A stretch of 64,000 nt of DNA from Caenimonas koreensis DSM 17982 (GTDB taxonomy: Bacteria; Pseudomonadota; Gammaproteobacteria; Burkholderiales; Burkholderiaceae_C): contig NZ_WJBU01000006.1 of the NCBI RefSeq assembly GCF_009646335.1, positions 248,001-312,000 on the forward strand. The letters are read 5' to 3'. The notes beneath the pieces were generated by a model. That model had not been told where the DNA came from. It made no database searches and was given only the letters and a program-made list of their open reading frames with translations. Made by a program: the position numbers and the translations under genes. This document shows, one piece after another, positions 52,347 through 62,145 of this stretch (positions are counted from its first letter, which is position 1; each line of letters begins with the position of its first letter).

Positions 52347-54091
52347 TCGAAGCAAAAACAACCATGAAACAACCTTCCTTCTTCGAGCGCAGCGAACTCA
52401 CGCAGGCCCTGTGGGCCTTCCGCCGCGAGTTCTACATCGTGGCGCTCTTCAGCTTCGTGTCGAACCTGCTGATGCTGGCGCCGACGATCTACATGCTGCA
52501 GATCTATGACCGCGTCATGGTCAGCCGCAGCGAGCTGACGTTGCTGGCCGTCTCGCTGATCACGCTGTTCCTGTTCGGCATCATGGCCATCTCCGACTGG
52601 TCGCGCTCGCGCGTGCTGGTGCGTGCCGGTGTGCGCTTTGACGAGCAACTGTCCACGCGCGTTTTCAATTCGAGCTTCGAGTCATACCTGTCGCAATCGT
52701 CGGCAAGCCCCTCGCGCTCGTTCAGCGACCTGCTGACCATCCGCCAGTTCCTCACCGGCCAGGGCATCTACGCGTTCTTCGACGCGCCGTGGGCGCCGAT
52801 CTACATCATCGTGATCTTCTTCCTGCAGCCCGTGCTTGGCTGGCTGGCACTGTTCTTCGCATGCGTGCAGGGCCTGCAAGCCTGGTTTGGCCACCGCCAT
52901 ACGGTCAAGCCTTCAGAGGCGGCGCAAGCAGCCGGCATGGAAGTCAGCAGCTACCTGCAAAGCAAGCTGCGCAACGCGGAAGTGATCGAGTCGATGGGCA
53001 TGCTTGATTCGCTGCGTGCGCGCTGGCGCAAGCTGCAACTCGGCTGGCTGGGCCAGACGAGCGAGTCGCAAGGCGTCGTCAACCGCGTGCAGGCCTGGAG
53101 CAAGTTGCTGCGCTACAGCCAGCAGTCGATTTCACTGGGCGTGGGCGCGCTGCTCGTGATCCACGGTGATTTGTCGCCAGGCGGCATGATCGCCTCGAAC
53201 ATGCTGATGACGCGTGCGCTGTCGCCCATCGACCAGCTCGTGTCCACCTGGCGCATGCTCGCGATGACGCGCGCTGCCTTCGACCGCCTCGAAAAGCTGC
53301 TGCAGCAGTACCCCGAACGCGACCCGAACCTGAGCCGCGTGGCACCCAACGGCAGCATGCAATTGCGTGATGTCGTCGCCACGGCCACGGGCCGCGAGAC
53401 GCCCATCCTCAAGGGTGTGAGCTTCGAAGTACAGGCCGGCACTGTCACCGCGATCCTCGGGCCGTCCGGCTCGGGCAAGTCGACGCTGGCGCGCGTGATG
53501 GTCGGCATCTGGCCCGAGGTGTCGGGCGAGGTGCTGATCGACGGGCTGCCCATCAACGGATGGAACCGCGTCGAGCTTGGGCCGCACCTGGGTTACCTGC
53601 CGCAAGACATCGAACTGTTCGAAGGCTCGATCGCCGACAACATCGCGCGCTTCGGCGCAGCCGATTCCGACAAAATCATCGAAGCTGCGCGCTGTGCCGG
53701 CCTGCACGAGATGATCCTGCGCTTTCCCAAGGGCTACGACACGTCGATAGGCGAGGCAGGCGGCATGCTCTCGGGCGGCCAGCGCCAGCGTATCGGCCTG
53801 GCGCGCGCCGTGTACGGCAACCCGCGCGTGATCGTGCTCGACGAGCCGAACTCCAACCTCGACGACGCGGGCGAAGCATCGCTGGTGCGCACGATCAAGC
53901 AGCTCAAGCAGGAAGGCCGCACGGTCTTTCTCATCACGCACCGCGGAAGCATTGTGTCGGTCGCCGACCGCGTGATGGTTCTCAAAGACGGCGAGATCAA
54001 GGTCGATGGCGCACGTGAACAGGTGATGGCCGCGCTGCGCCCGCCGCCAAAACAACAACCGCCGCAAGCAGGCGTTCCGCAGCCGGCCTGA
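52343..54091 (+). CDS. Type I secretion ABC transporter, PrtD-like (second copy)
   Basis: A 582-residue PrtD-type exporter immediately after the first. It has the same plan: membrane helices over about 30-305, then an ATPase domain with GPSGSGKSTLARV, MLSGGQRQRIGLARAV and IVLDEPNSNLDDAG. All ATPase motifs are intact, so neither copy is a dead partner. The two may form a heterodimer or handle different substrates. The GTG start overlaps the first copy's stop; an ATG at 52364 is an alternative. A Pro/Gln-rich tail ends the protein. Confidence 0.94.
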   Translation: MIEAKTTMKQPSFFERSELTQALWAFRREFYIVALFSFVSNLLMLAPTIYMLQIYDRVMVSRSELTLLAVSLITLFLFGIMAISDWSRSRVLVRAGVRFDEQLSTRVFNSSFESYLSQSSASPSRSFSDLLTIRQFLTGQGIYAFFDAPWAPIYIIVIFFLQPVLGWLALFFACVQGLQAWFGHRHTVKPSEAAQAAGMEVSSYLQSKLRNAEVIESMGMLDSLRARWRKLQLGWLGQTSESQGVVNRVQAWSKLLRYSQQSISLGVGALLVIHGDLSPGGMIASNMLMTRALSPIDQLVSTWRMLAMTRAAFDRLEKLLQQYPERDPNLSRVAPNGSMQLRDVVATATGRETPILKGVSFEVQAGTVTAILGPSGSGKSTLARVMVGIWPEVSGEVLIDGLPINGWNRVELGPHLGYLPQDIELFEGSIADNIARFGAADSDKIIEAARCAGLHEMILRFPKGYDTSIGEAGGMLSGGQRQRIGLARAVYGNPRVIVLDEPNSNLDDAGEASLVRTIKQLKQEGRTVFLITHRGSIVSVADRVMVLKDGEIKVDGAREQVMAALRPPPKQQPPQAGVPQPA

Positions 54092-54159
54092 GGCCGTCTC
54101 AAGCCCACCCGCATCGACTGCACCCTGTTACCCGACAAAATTTTTCCGAGCTCACTGCC

Positions 54160-55551
54160 ATGGCCAAATCAGACATCCTCTCCCGCCTTTCATCCGTACC
54201 CGGCAATGCCGCCGAGAACGCCGTCGTCGTCAAGGAAGACAACGAGCTCGCCGCAGCCGCTGCCGCGTCCAGCGACTCCATCGGCGCCGCGAAATTCGGC
54301 CTGTGGGCGCTGGGCATCGGCTTCGGCGGCTTCCTGCTGTGGGCCGCGTTCGCGCCGCTCGACGAAGGCGTGCCGAGCCAGGGCATGATCTCCGTGGACA
54401 CCAAGCGCAAGCCGGTGCAGCACCCCACGGGCGGCCTCGTCAAGCAAGTGCTGGTGGGCGAGGGCGATCACGTCAAGGAAGGCCAGGTGCTGCTTCGCCT
54501 GGACGACGCACGCGCCAAGGCTGACTTTGAAGGCATCCGCCAGCACTACATGAGCTTTCGCGCCTCGCAAGGGCGCCTGTCGGCAGAGCAGGTCAATGCG
54601 CCGAAGATCACGTTCCATCCTGATCTGCTCAAGGCTGCGAGCGATCCGCTCATCCGCAACCAGATGGTGTCGCAGGAGCAGCTGTTCACCTCGCGCCGCG
54701 AGCAGCTTCGCGCCGACCTGCAGGGCATCCAGGAAAGCATCGAAGGCCAGCAGGCACTGGTCAATTCATACAAGGGCATGCTGGCCAGCCGCCGCGAGAC
54801 CATCAAGCTGCTCAACGAGGAGCTCACGCAGTCGCGCGACCTGGTCAAGGAAGGCTACCTGCCGCGCAACCGCCAGCTCGAACTCGAGCGAATGGTTTCC
54901 GAGTCGAACAGCGCCATGGCAGAAGTGCTGGGCAACATCCAGCGTGCCGAACGCGCGATCCTCGAGTTGCGCCAGCGCTCGATCTCGCGCCGCGAGGATT
55001 ACCGCAAGGAAGTCGAGTCGCAACTCACCGACGTCACGCAGCAAGTGCAGGCTGACGAGGCGAAGTTCCATTCGCTGCAGGATGAACTGGCGCGTGTCGA
55101 CATCAAGGCGCCCGCCACGGGCCAGGTGGTGGGCCTCGCAGTGCAGACGGTGGGCGGCGTGATCCAGACGGGCCAGAAGCTCATGGACATCGTGCCGGAC
55201 AACGAGCCGCTGCTTATCGAAACGCGCGTGTCGCCCAACCTGATTGACCACGTGTCCGCGGGCCTGCCGGTGGACATCCGCTTCAACGCTTTTTCCAACA
55301 CGCCGACGCTGGTGGTGGAAGGCAAGGTGGTGTCGATCTCCGCCGATTTGCTGGTGGACCAGGCGTCGAACCAGCAGTACTACCTGGCGCGCGTGACGGT
55401 CACGCCTGAAGGCTACAAGAAGCTCGGCAAGCGCGTCTTGCAGCCTGGCATGCCCGTCGATGTGATTCTCAAGACCGGCGAGCGCTCGCTGCTGGCTTAC
55501 ATGCTGCACCCGCTGACCAAGCGCCTTGCAGCAGCCATGAAGGAGCAATGA
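54160..55551 (+). CDS. Type I secretion membrane-fusion protein (HlyD family)
   Basis: A 463-residue periplasmic adaptor linking the ABC exporter to the outer-membrane channel. One membrane helix lies near residues 46-66 (LWALGIGFGGFLLWAAFAPLD region). A beta-barrel/lipoyl part follows (GMISVDTKRKPVQHPTGGLV), then a long coiled coil (about 150-310) and the returning lipoyl and barrel segments (IKAPATGQVVGLAVQTVGGVI in motif form). The length and layout match PrtE/HlyD. It lies between the ABC pair and the TolC homologue. Confidence 0.94.
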   Translation: MAKSDILSRLSSVPGNAAENAVVVKEDNELAAAAAASSDSIGAAKFGLWALGIGFGGFLLWAAFAPLDEGVPSQGMISVDTKRKPVQHPTGGLVKQVLVGEGDHVKEGQVLLRLDDARAKADFEGIRQHYMSFRASQGRLSAEQVNAPKITFHPDLLKAASDPLIRNQMVSQEQLFTSRREQLRADLQGIQESIEGQQALVNSYKGMLASRRETIKLLNEELTQSRDLVKEGYLPRNRQLELERMVSESNSAMAEVLGNIQRAERAILELRQRSISRREDYRKEVESQLTDVTQQVQADEAKFHSLQDELARVDIKAPATGQVVGLAVQTVGGVIQTGQKLMDIVPDNEPLLIETRVSPNLIDHVSAGLPVDIRFNAFSNTPTLVVEGKVVSISADLLVDQASNQQYYLARVTVTPEGYKKLGKRVLQPGMPVDVILKTGERSLLAYMLHPLTKRLAAAMKEQ

Positions 55552-55554
55552 TCC

Positions 55555-56949
55555 ATGCGCACCAAGACCCACATTTTTATGGCGTGCCTGGCGGCAGCCG
55601 CGCCCATGACGAGCGCAATGGCGCAAGCCGCGCCAGCAGCAGCGGCGTCTGCGACTGCATCGCAAACTGCATCCGCGCCCGCCCTGACCTTGCTCGAAGC
55701 GTACCGGCTGGCACTGACGCAGGACGCCATCATCCGCACGGCGCGCGCCGGCGCCGACGCGCGCCGCGAGCGCATTCCGCAAGCACGCTCGCAGTTGCTG
55801 CCCAACATCGGGTTCCAGGCCGGCGCGAATCGCAACAACCTGATCCGCACGCAGCCCGACATTGCGGGCGTGCCCAAGACCACCGAGCAGTTCTACGACA
55901 GCAATTCCCGAACGTTCATCCTGCGCCAGCCCTTGTTTCGCCCGGCTTTGTGGGCCGACTACCGGCAAGCCAAGGCGCAAGTCGCCGATGCGAATGCTTC
56001 GCTCGAAAAGGAGACGCAGAACCTCGCAACGCGTGTCACCGGCGCCTACATGGAAGCACTGCTGGCCGAAGACCAGCGCGCGCTCGTGTTGCAGCAGCAA
56101 ACCAGCTACCGCACGCAGCTCGACGCTGCGAAGAAGCGTTTTGCGGGCGGCGCGGGCGTGCGCACCGACATCGATGAAGCCCAGGCGCGGCTTGACCTGG
56201 CGATTGCGCACTTGCTCGAGGCCAACCAGAACGTCGAATACACGCGCCGCCAGCTGCAGGTGATCATCAACCAGCCGGTCACCAAACTCGCGCCCATCGA
56301 CGAGGTGAAGCTGCGGCAGGCGCCGCAGCCCGGATCGCTCGAAGACTGGCGCGAGCGCGCCGAGCTCACCAGCCCCGAGCTGATCTCGCTGAAGGCGCAG
56401 CGCGATGCTGCGCGCGCCGAATACGACAAGGCGCTTGCCGGGCACCTGCCGACCTTCGACGGGATCTTGCAATGGAACATGAGCAAGAGCGACAGCATCA
56501 ACACTGTGGGCACCAGCTACAACAGCAAGTCGGTGGGTGTGCAGCTGAACGTGCCCATCTTCTCTGGCGGCCTCACCAGCTCGCAAGTCCGCCAGACCGT
56601 GGCCGATATCGAGCGTGCCGAGCAGGCGCTGGAAGCCACGCGCCGTGACCTGGGCCTGCGCGTCGAGAAGGAATATCGCGGCGTGACCGAAGGCACATTG
56701 AGCATCGTCGCACTGGAAACAGCTGCGCGCTCGGCGGATGTGATGGTCACCTCGAACCGCCGCTCGTTCGAGGGCGGCGCGCGCACGCTGCTGGATGTGC
56801 TCAATGCCGAAGAGCAGCGCCTCACGGCCCTTCGCGACCTGGCCAACGCGCGCTATACGGCAGTGCTGTCGCGCATCAAGCTGAAGGCACTTGCAGGCGT
56901 TGCTGACGAAGACGCGATCGCAGAGGCCAACAGCTGGCTCAAGCCCTGA
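55555..56949 (+). CDS. TolC-family outer-membrane channel of type I secretion
   Basis: A 464-residue outer-membrane efflux protein. Residues 1-24 are a signal peptide (cleavage after SAMAQA). The two repeat halves typical of TolC are visible: LLEAYRLALTQDAIIRTARA in the first, and SKSVGVQLNVPIFSGGLTSSQVRQ with the conserved P-I-F-x-G-G turn in the second. It begins three bases after the HlyD gene stop and closes the export operon. It would form the trans-periplasmic tunnel for the leaderless substrates. Confidence 0.94.
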   Translation: MRTKTHIFMACLAAAAPMTSAMAQAAPAAAASATASQTASAPALTLLEAYRLALTQDAIIRTARAGADARRERIPQARSQLLPNIGFQAGANRNNLIRTQPDIAGVPKTTEQFYDSNSRTFILRQPLFRPALWADYRQAKAQVADANASLEKETQNLATRVTGAYMEALLAEDQRALVLQQQTSYRTQLDAAKKRFAGGAGVRTDIDEAQARLDLAIAHLLEANQNVEYTRRQLQVIINQPVTKLAPIDEVKLRQAPQPGSLEDWRERAELTSPELISLKAQRDAARAEYDKALAGHLPTFDGILQWNMSKSDSINTVGTSYNSKSVGVQLNVPIFSGGLTSSQVRQTVADIERAEQALEATRRDLGLRVEKEYRGVTEGTLSIVALETAARSADVMVTSNRRSFEGGARTLLDVLNAEEQRLTALRDLANARYTAVLSRIKLKALAGVADEDAIAEANSWLKP

Positions 56950-56991
56950 AGCGGTAGCGCCGGCGTTTGAGCGGCCGGCCCGCTGCTTCGC

Positions 56992-58668
56992 TCAGGCGTT
57001 CGGGTTGGTTTCGCCGCCGCTGCTGCCGTAGGGCGTGTAAGCCAGCCCTTGCAACGATTGCCCGGTGAAGTTCACGCGGGCCAGGTTGTACGAGGTGTCG
57101 GCCGCGAGAACAGCGAGGCCGGCTTCAGTGAAGTGCCCCGCGTCGAGCTCGCCGACCCAATAGGCCAGCTGGTCGGGCGCCGGTGCGAAGCCTGCGACGT
57201 TGGTGTAGATCAGGTTCACGAACGCGGCGTGCGTATGGCTGGCGCCCAGCTGGTAGTTGATCGCGCCGGTCATCAGGTCTTCGTAGGGCGTGCCTGCGTC
57301 GAGGTAGAACAGCCCGACGCCTGCGATGAAGGGGTCCGGCGATGCGCCCTGGCCCAGCACTGCGCCGATGAGTTTGACGCTCAGGCCCGCATTGCCTGCG
57401 AAGTCGAAGGCGAACCTGCCGTCGGTGAACTGCAGGCGCTCGACATTCACGAGCGAGTCGTTCACGCCGCCCGCCGTCACTTGTATGCTGTTGCCGTTTG
57501 GCGCGATGGTGTACGCAGCGCGGCCCTGCAGGTATTCCACCGTGTCGATCCCGGCGCCACCATTGGCGCTGGCAGTGCCGCTGCTCAGGATGATGTGGTC
57601 GGCGTAGCTCGTGCCCGTGACGTTCTCGATGGAGGTCAGCAGGTCGATCGACAGGTTGCGCTCGGAAGGCGTGCCCAGCTCGGTGCGTCCGATCGAGCTG
57701 AAAGCGCCGGGCCGCAAGTCGATGTTCGCGCCCAGCGTCAGCGCAGAAAGATCCACGGTGTCGCTGCCGGACGCGTCATCAATGATCTTCAGCGCACGGC
57801 CGTCGGCGTCAGTGAATGAATAGGTCGTTGCACCTGCCTGGTAAGCCGCGTCTGCACCGTAGAGCGTCTTGAGCGCCAGCAGGTCGTAGATGCCGTACCA
57901 GTCGCGCCCTTCGAGCGCGTAGGTGTACGACATCACCGTGTAGTAGCTGTTGTCCTCTGCCGCTGCGAGATAGTTGCCCGGCTGGGAGGATGAACCGTCG
58001 CCCACGTTGTAGTTGCCCGGGTGCTTCAGGCCGAGCGCATGGCCGATTTCGTGGATGAGTGTTTCGTAGCCTTCGCCCCCAGGGGTCAGGTCGTGGTTGG
58101 GCGCATAGGTGTAGTCGAACCACAAGTCACCCGACAGGCCGTAGCCCTGTACGCCATCGTCTGCGGTGTTGGGCAGGAAGGTGTAGGCCGCCGAGCCTGC
58201 CGCCGACTGGTTGTTCTGGCCCAGGCGAATCTGCCCGATCGTGTCGCCGGTCTCGGTTACCTCCTGGAAGTTGATTCCGAGCTCGGCGCTCAGGTGCGCG
58301 AAGATGTCGCGCGTCGCCTGCTTCTGGGCGTTGGTGAAGACCTCGAAGCCGAACGAGCCGGAGATCCCGGTGCTGCTGTCGTTGCCGCCATAGCTGGGCA
58401 CCGATTTCATGAAGCTGTAGGTGATCGTGTAGCCCTGCGTGCCCAATGGCACGCCGTAGTTCCAGCGAGAGGTCACTGAAAAGTCGCTGGCCGGCGTGCT
58501 GTCGAGCAGCACGTCGACCCGGTAGTCGCCGGTGTACGGATAGGCCACCACCGTGCCGGCACTTGCTGTGGTGATCGTGCTGGCGGCAAGCGGTGCGGCG
58601 CCGGTGACGGGCGTGCCGGCAATGGTGTCCGCGGTGTCTGGAATTTCGCTCTGACGTTCCAACTGCAT
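56992..58668 (-). CDS. Serralysin-like metalloprotease with C-terminal DUF4214-like domain
   Basis: A 558-residue secreted zinc protease. The catalytic motif HEIGHALGLKHP is near residue 205 and the Met-turn YTVMSYTY near residue 243. A calcium-binding beta-roll region follows (about 270-400, weaker repeats than the other protease), and the last 130 residues contain a helical LIYTNVAGFAPAPDQLAYWVGEL segment typical of DUF4214 domains. No Sec signal, so type I export is expected. It starts nine bases after the rfbC stop and so ends the dTDP-rhamnose operon. Confidence 0.9.
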   Translation of the reverse strand: MQLERQSEIPDTADTIAGTPVTGAAPLAASTITTASAGTVVAYPYTGDYRVDVLLDSTPASDFSVTSRWNYGVPLGTQGYTITYSFMKSVPSYGGNDSSTGISGSFGFEVFTNAQKQATRDIFAHLSAELGINFQEVTETGDTIGQIRLGQNNQSAAGSAAYTFLPNTADDGVQGYGLSGDLWFDYTYAPNHDLTPGGEGYETLIHEIGHALGLKHPGNYNVGDGSSSQPGNYLAAAEDNSYYTVMSYTYALEGRDWYGIYDLLALKTLYGADAAYQAGATTYSFTDADGRALKIIDDASGSDTVDLSALTLGANIDLRPGAFSSIGRTELGTPSERNLSIDLLTSIENVTGTSYADHIILSSGTASANGGAGIDTVEYLQGRAAYTIAPNGNSIQVTAGGVNDSLVNVERLQFTDGRFAFDFAGNAGLSVKLIGAVLGQGASPDPFIAGVGLFYLDAGTPYEDLMTGAINYQLGASHTHAAFVNLIYTNVAGFAPAPDQLAYWVGELDAGHFTEAGLAVLAADTSYNLARVNFTGQSLQGLAYTPYGSSGGETNPNA

Positions 58669-58677
58669 CGCGCGCCC

Positions 58678-59235
58678 TCAATCGAAAAGTTCGGCGGCTG
58701 CCCAGGGTGCGGCTGCTGCATCTTTGGCGGATACGGCTGGCGCCTGAGTCAACTCTGCCAGCGGCCACTCGATGGCCAGCTGCGGGTCGTTCCAGGCGAC
58801 AGCGCGTTCGTGGGCAGGCGCGTAGTAGTCGGTGGTCTTGTACAAAAAGTCGGCATGCTCCGACAGCACGAGGAAGCCATGCGCAAAGCCTGCGGGCACC
58901 CACAGTTGCCGCTTGTTGTCGGCAGACAGTTCAACGCCGGCCCATCGGCCCAGGTTTGGCGAACTCTTGCGCAAGTCCACTGCCACATCAAACACACGGC
59001 CGCTCGTCACGCGCACCAGCTTGCCCTGGGGCTGGTGCAGCTGGTAATGCAGGCCACGCAAAACGCCTTTGGCGGAGCGCGAATGGTTGTCCTGCACGAA
59101 GTCCACATCGATGCCTGTGGCTTGCCGGAACGCTGCGCGGTTGTAGCTCTCGAAGAAAAAGCCGCGTTCATCGCCGAAGACGCGCGGTTCAATCACCAGC
59201 ACCTCGGGCAGGCGCGTTGGCGTGGCTTTGAGCAT
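58678..59235 (-). CDS. rfbC: dTDP-4-dehydrorhamnose 3,5-epimerase
   Basis: A 185-residue cupin epimerase, third step of dTDP-L-rhamnose synthesis. Key motifs: GDERGFFFESYN, QDNHSRSAKGVLRGLHYQ with the catalytic His, VTSGRVFDVAVDLR, and VPAGFAHGFLVLS. The ATG overlaps the rfbA stop by one base. Length is normal. Confidence 0.95.
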   Translation of the reverse strand: MLKATPTRLPEVLVIEPRVFGDERGFFFESYNRAAFRQATGIDVDFVQDNHSRSAKGVLRGLHYQLHQPQGKLVRVTSGRVFDVAVDLRKSSPNLGRWAGVELSADNKRQLWVPAGFAHGFLVLSEHADFLYKTTDYYAPAHERAVAWNDPQLAIEWPLAELTQAPAVSAKDAAAAPWAAAELFD

Positions 59236-60128
59236 CACAGCGCGCCGGTCGCGATGTTCTGCAGGTACGTGCCGTAGCTGCTCTTGGCCAGTGGCTGCGC
59301 AAGGGCGAGCAGGCGGTCGCGGTCGATCCAGCCATTGCGCCAGGCGATTTCTTCGGGGCAGGCGACCTTCAGGCCCTGCCGCCGCTCGAGCGTGTGAATG
59401 AACTGCGTGGCTTCCAGCATGCTTTCGTGCGTCCCGGTGTCGAGCCACGCGAAGCCGCGGCCCATGGTCTGGACGTTGAGCAGGCCGCGGTCCAGGTAGG
59501 CTTGGTTCACGGCGGTGATTTCGAGTTCCCCGCGCGGTGAAGGTTTTACACGTGCAGCGATGTCGCACACATCCGAATCGTAGAAGTACAGCCCCGTGAC
59601 GGCGTAATGGCTTTGCGGGTGTGCCGGCTTTTCCTCGATGGACAGCGCCTTGCCTGCTGCATCGAGCGTCACCACGCCGTAGCGTTCCGGGTCTTTGACG
59701 TGATAGGCGAACACCGTGGCGCCTTCCTGCCGCGCGTCGGCCGCCTGCAGGAGCTTGACCAGGTCGTGGCCGTAAAAAATGTTGTCGCCCAGCACCAGCG
59801 CGCAGGGCGAGCCAGCCAGGAATTCGCGGCCAATCAGGAAGGCCTGCGCCAGGCCCTCGGGGCGGGGCTGCACCGCGTACTCGAAGCGCATGCCCCAGGC
59901 AGAGCCGTCGCCGAGCAACTGCTCGAACCGGGGGGTGTCTTGCGGCGTGCTGATCACCAGCACCTCGCTGATGCCCGCGAGCATCAGCGCGGCAAGCGGG
60001 TAATAAATCATCGGCTTGTCGTACACGGGCAAGAGCTGCTTGGAGATGGCCAGCGTCGCCGGGTGCAGGCGTGTGCCTGCGCCGCCGGCCAGGATGATTC
60101 CTTTTCGCTCTGCGCGCTCAATTGACAT
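59235..60128 (-). CDS. rfbA: Glucose-1-phosphate thymidylyltransferase
   Basis: A 297-residue nucleotidyltransferase, first step of dTDP-L-rhamnose synthesis. Motifs: [28 protein letters not shown] region split as GGAGTRLHP and [27 protein letters not shown], and TGLYFYD. The ATG at 60128 gives the expected N-terminus; the open frame extends further upstream but overlaps rfbD. Allosteric feedback by dTDP-rhamnose is known for the family. Confidence 0.95.
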   Translation of the reverse strand: MSIERAERKGIILAGGAGTRLHPATLAISKQLLPVYDKPMIYYPLAALMLAGISEVLVISTPQDTPRFEQLLGDGSAWGMRFEYAVQPRPEGLAQAFLIGREFLAGSPCALVLGDNIFYGHDLVKLLQAADARQEGATVFAYHVKDPERYGVVTLDAAGKALSIEEKPAHPQSHYAVTGLYFYDSDVCDIAARVKPSPRGELEITAVNQAYLDRGLLNVQTMGRGFAWLDTGTHESMLEATQFIHTLERRQGLKVACPEEIAWRNGWIDRDRLLALAQPLAKSSYGTYLQNIATGAL

Positions 60129-61047
60129 TCTTTTGTCCCGATTCCACGTTTCGGCGATCCCCTGCCGCCAGCTCGGCCACCACGGCCCGCACGCCATCCT
60201 GCCACGGCGGGAGCGCCACCCCGAAGGTGGTGCGCAACTTCGTTGTGTCCAGGCGTGAATTGCCTGGGCGCGGCGCCGCGACGGGATAGTGCGCGGAGCC
60301 TATCGCATTCACCCGCTGCGGCGCCGTGACCAGCGTCACACCGCAGGCGATGGCCTCTTCGATGGCCAGCTGCGCATAGGCATGCCAGTTGGTGAAGCCG
60401 GCTGCGGCCAGGTGATAGATGCCCGCACGGCTGACCTGCAGCTGACCAATGACATGTGCCGTGACGTCGGCAATGAGCGCAGCGCGTGTGGGTGCGCCCC
60501 ACTGGTCGGCGACGACGTTGAGCGACTCGCGTTGCGCGGCTGCGCGAAGAATCGACTTCAGGAAGTTCTGGCCCCACGTGTCGAACACCCAGCTGCAGCG
60601 CAACACGAGATGCCTCGGGTTGCCCAAGACGATGGCGCGCTCGCCTTCGAGCTTGCCGCGCCCGTACTCGTTGACAGGCCCCGTCGCATCGGTTTCAGCC
60701 CACGCGCGCTCGCCGCTGCCGTTGAACACATAGTCGCTCGAGTAGTGCACCAGCCAGGCGCCGATCGCGTTCGATTCGCGCGCCAGCACTTCGCAGGCAA
60801 GCGCGTTGATGGCGAATGCGGCTTCCGGTTCGGCCTGCGCCTTGTCTACTGCTGTGTAGGCCGCCGCATTGACGATCACGTCGGGGCGAAGTGCCCGTAT
60901 GGTTTGGGCAAGCTCTGCGGGGCGGGCCAGGTCGCCGCACAGCGGCGTGCTGCCACGGTGCAATGCAGTGACGTTGCCGACCACGGCAAGGCTGCGGCGC
61001 AACTGCCAGCCAACCTGGCCATTTGCTCCGAGCAGCAGGATATTCAT
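60118..61047 (-). CDS. rfbD: dTDP-4-dehydrorhamnose reductase
   Basis: A 309-residue SDR, last step of dTDP-L-rhamnose synthesis. The N-terminal NAD(P) motif is [10 protein letters not shown], with [15 protein letters not shown], the substrate-side [10 protein letters not shown] and the catalytic YGRGK near residue 130. It overlaps rfbB by four bases and rfbA by eleven. Confidence 0.95.
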   Translation of the reverse strand: MNILLLGANGQVGWQLRRSLAVVGNVTALHRGSTPLCGDLARPAELAQTIRALRPDVIVNAAAYTAVDKAQAEPEAAFAINALACEVLARESNAIGAWLVHYSSDYVFNGSGERAWAETDATGPVNEYGRGKLEGERAIVLGNPRHLVLRCSWVFDTWGQNFLKSILRAAAQRESLNVVADQWGAPTRAALIADVTAHVIGQLQVSRAGIYHLAAAGFTNWHAYAQLAIEEAIACGVTLVTAPQRVNAIGSAHYPVAAPRPGNSRLDTTKLRTTFGVALPPWQDGVRAVVAELAAGDRRNVESGQKNVN

Positions 61048-62117
61048 GCGACTGGCACGGCGCTCTTGTAGTGCAGCTCAACCCATTGGCGATAGCTGCC
61101 GCTGGTGACCGACTCGACCCAGTCTTCGTGATCGAGGTACCACTGGACGGTGGCGCGGATGCCTTGCTCGAATTTCACCGTGGGCTGCCAGCCGAGTTCA
61201 CTCGCAATTTTCGAGTCGTCAATGGCGTAGCGCCTGTCGTGGCCCGGGCGGTCCTGGACATGGGAGAGCAGCTCGATGTAGCGGCCACCCCCTTTGCGCG
61301 GGCGCAGCGCATCAAGCGCGTTGCAGATCGAATCGACCACGGCGAGGTTGGTGCGCTCGGAACGTCCGCCGATGTTGTAGCTCTCGCCGGGTCGGCCGCG
61401 TTCCAGCACGGCATTCAATGCCGTGCAATGGTCGTCCACATGCAGCCAGTCGCGCACCTGCCGGCCGTCGCCATAGACGGGCAGCGGCTCGCCGCGCAGG
61501 GCGTTGTGGATCATCAGCGGAATGAGCTTTTCGGGGAACTGGCGCGGCCCGTAGTTGTTCGAGCAGTTCGTGGTGAGCGTGGGCAGCCCGAATGTGTGAT
61601 GCCAGGCGCGCACGAAGTGGTCGGAGGCCGCCTTTGACGCGGAATACGGGCTGTTCGGCTGGAAGCGGTGCTGCTCGGTAAAGCCGGCGTCATGCGGGTC
61701 GAGCGAGCCGTAAACCTCATCGGTGGAGACATGGACGAACCTGAACTCCGACGCATCGGCCGGGCTGAGCTTGCGCCACCATGCGTGCACGGTTTCAAGA
61801 AGTTTCAGTGTGCCCAGGACGTTGGTCTGCGCAAAAGCCAGCGGCGCGCTGATGGAGCGGTCAACATGGCTTTCTGCCGCGAAATTGATGATGGCGCGCG
61901 GCCGGTGCCGGGTCAAAATCTGCTCGACAAGCGCCGAATCCCCAATATCGCCCCGGATAAAGGTATAACCCTCGTTGGCGGCGACGGCGGCCAGGTTGCC
62001 AGGGTGACCCGCGTAGGTCAGCAGGTCCAGGTTGACCACCGGTTCACGGCTGGTGTTCAGCCATCCCAGCACAAAGGCCGAACCGATGAAGCCGCACCCG
62101 CCAGTCACTAGAATCAT
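61044..62117 (-). CDS. rfbB: dTDP-glucose 4,6-dehydratase
   Basis: A 357-residue extended SDR, second step of dTDP-L-rhamnose synthesis. GGCGFIGSAF is the NAD motif; HVSTDEVYGSL has the catalytic Thr-Asp-Glu; YSASKAASDH has the catalytic Tyr and Lys; NCSNNYGPRQFPEKLIP is also typical. The ATG at 62117 gives the usual MILVTGG start. It is the first gene of the rfbBDAC-protease operon and is divergent from a glycosyltransferase gene, with the promoters packed into fewer than 100 bases. Confidence 0.96.
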   Translation of the reverse strand: MILVTGGCGFIGSAFVLGWLNTSREPVVNLDLLTYAGHPGNLAAVAANEGYTFIRGDIGDSALVEQILTRHRPRAIINFAAESHVDRSISAPLAFAQTNVLGTLKLLETVHAWWRKLSPADASEFRFVHVSTDEVYGSLDPHDAGFTEQHRFQPNSPYSASKAASDHFVRAWHHTFGLPTLTTNCSNNYGPRQFPEKLIPLMIHNALRGEPLPVYGDGRQVRDWLHVDDHCTALNAVLERGRPGESYNIGGRSERTNLAVVDSICNALDALRPRKGGGRYIELLSHVQDRPGHDRRYAIDDSKIASELGWQPTVKFEQGIRATVQWYLDHEDWVESVTSGSYRQWVELHYKSAVPVA

Positions 62118-62145
62118 GTGTTTCCCTGTTTTGGCGTAGCTTGAA

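Noticed and set aside
54766..56586. A 606-codon minus-strand frame across the HlyD and TolC genes
   Set aside because: It spans two well-supported plus-strand genes and has no recognisable domain.
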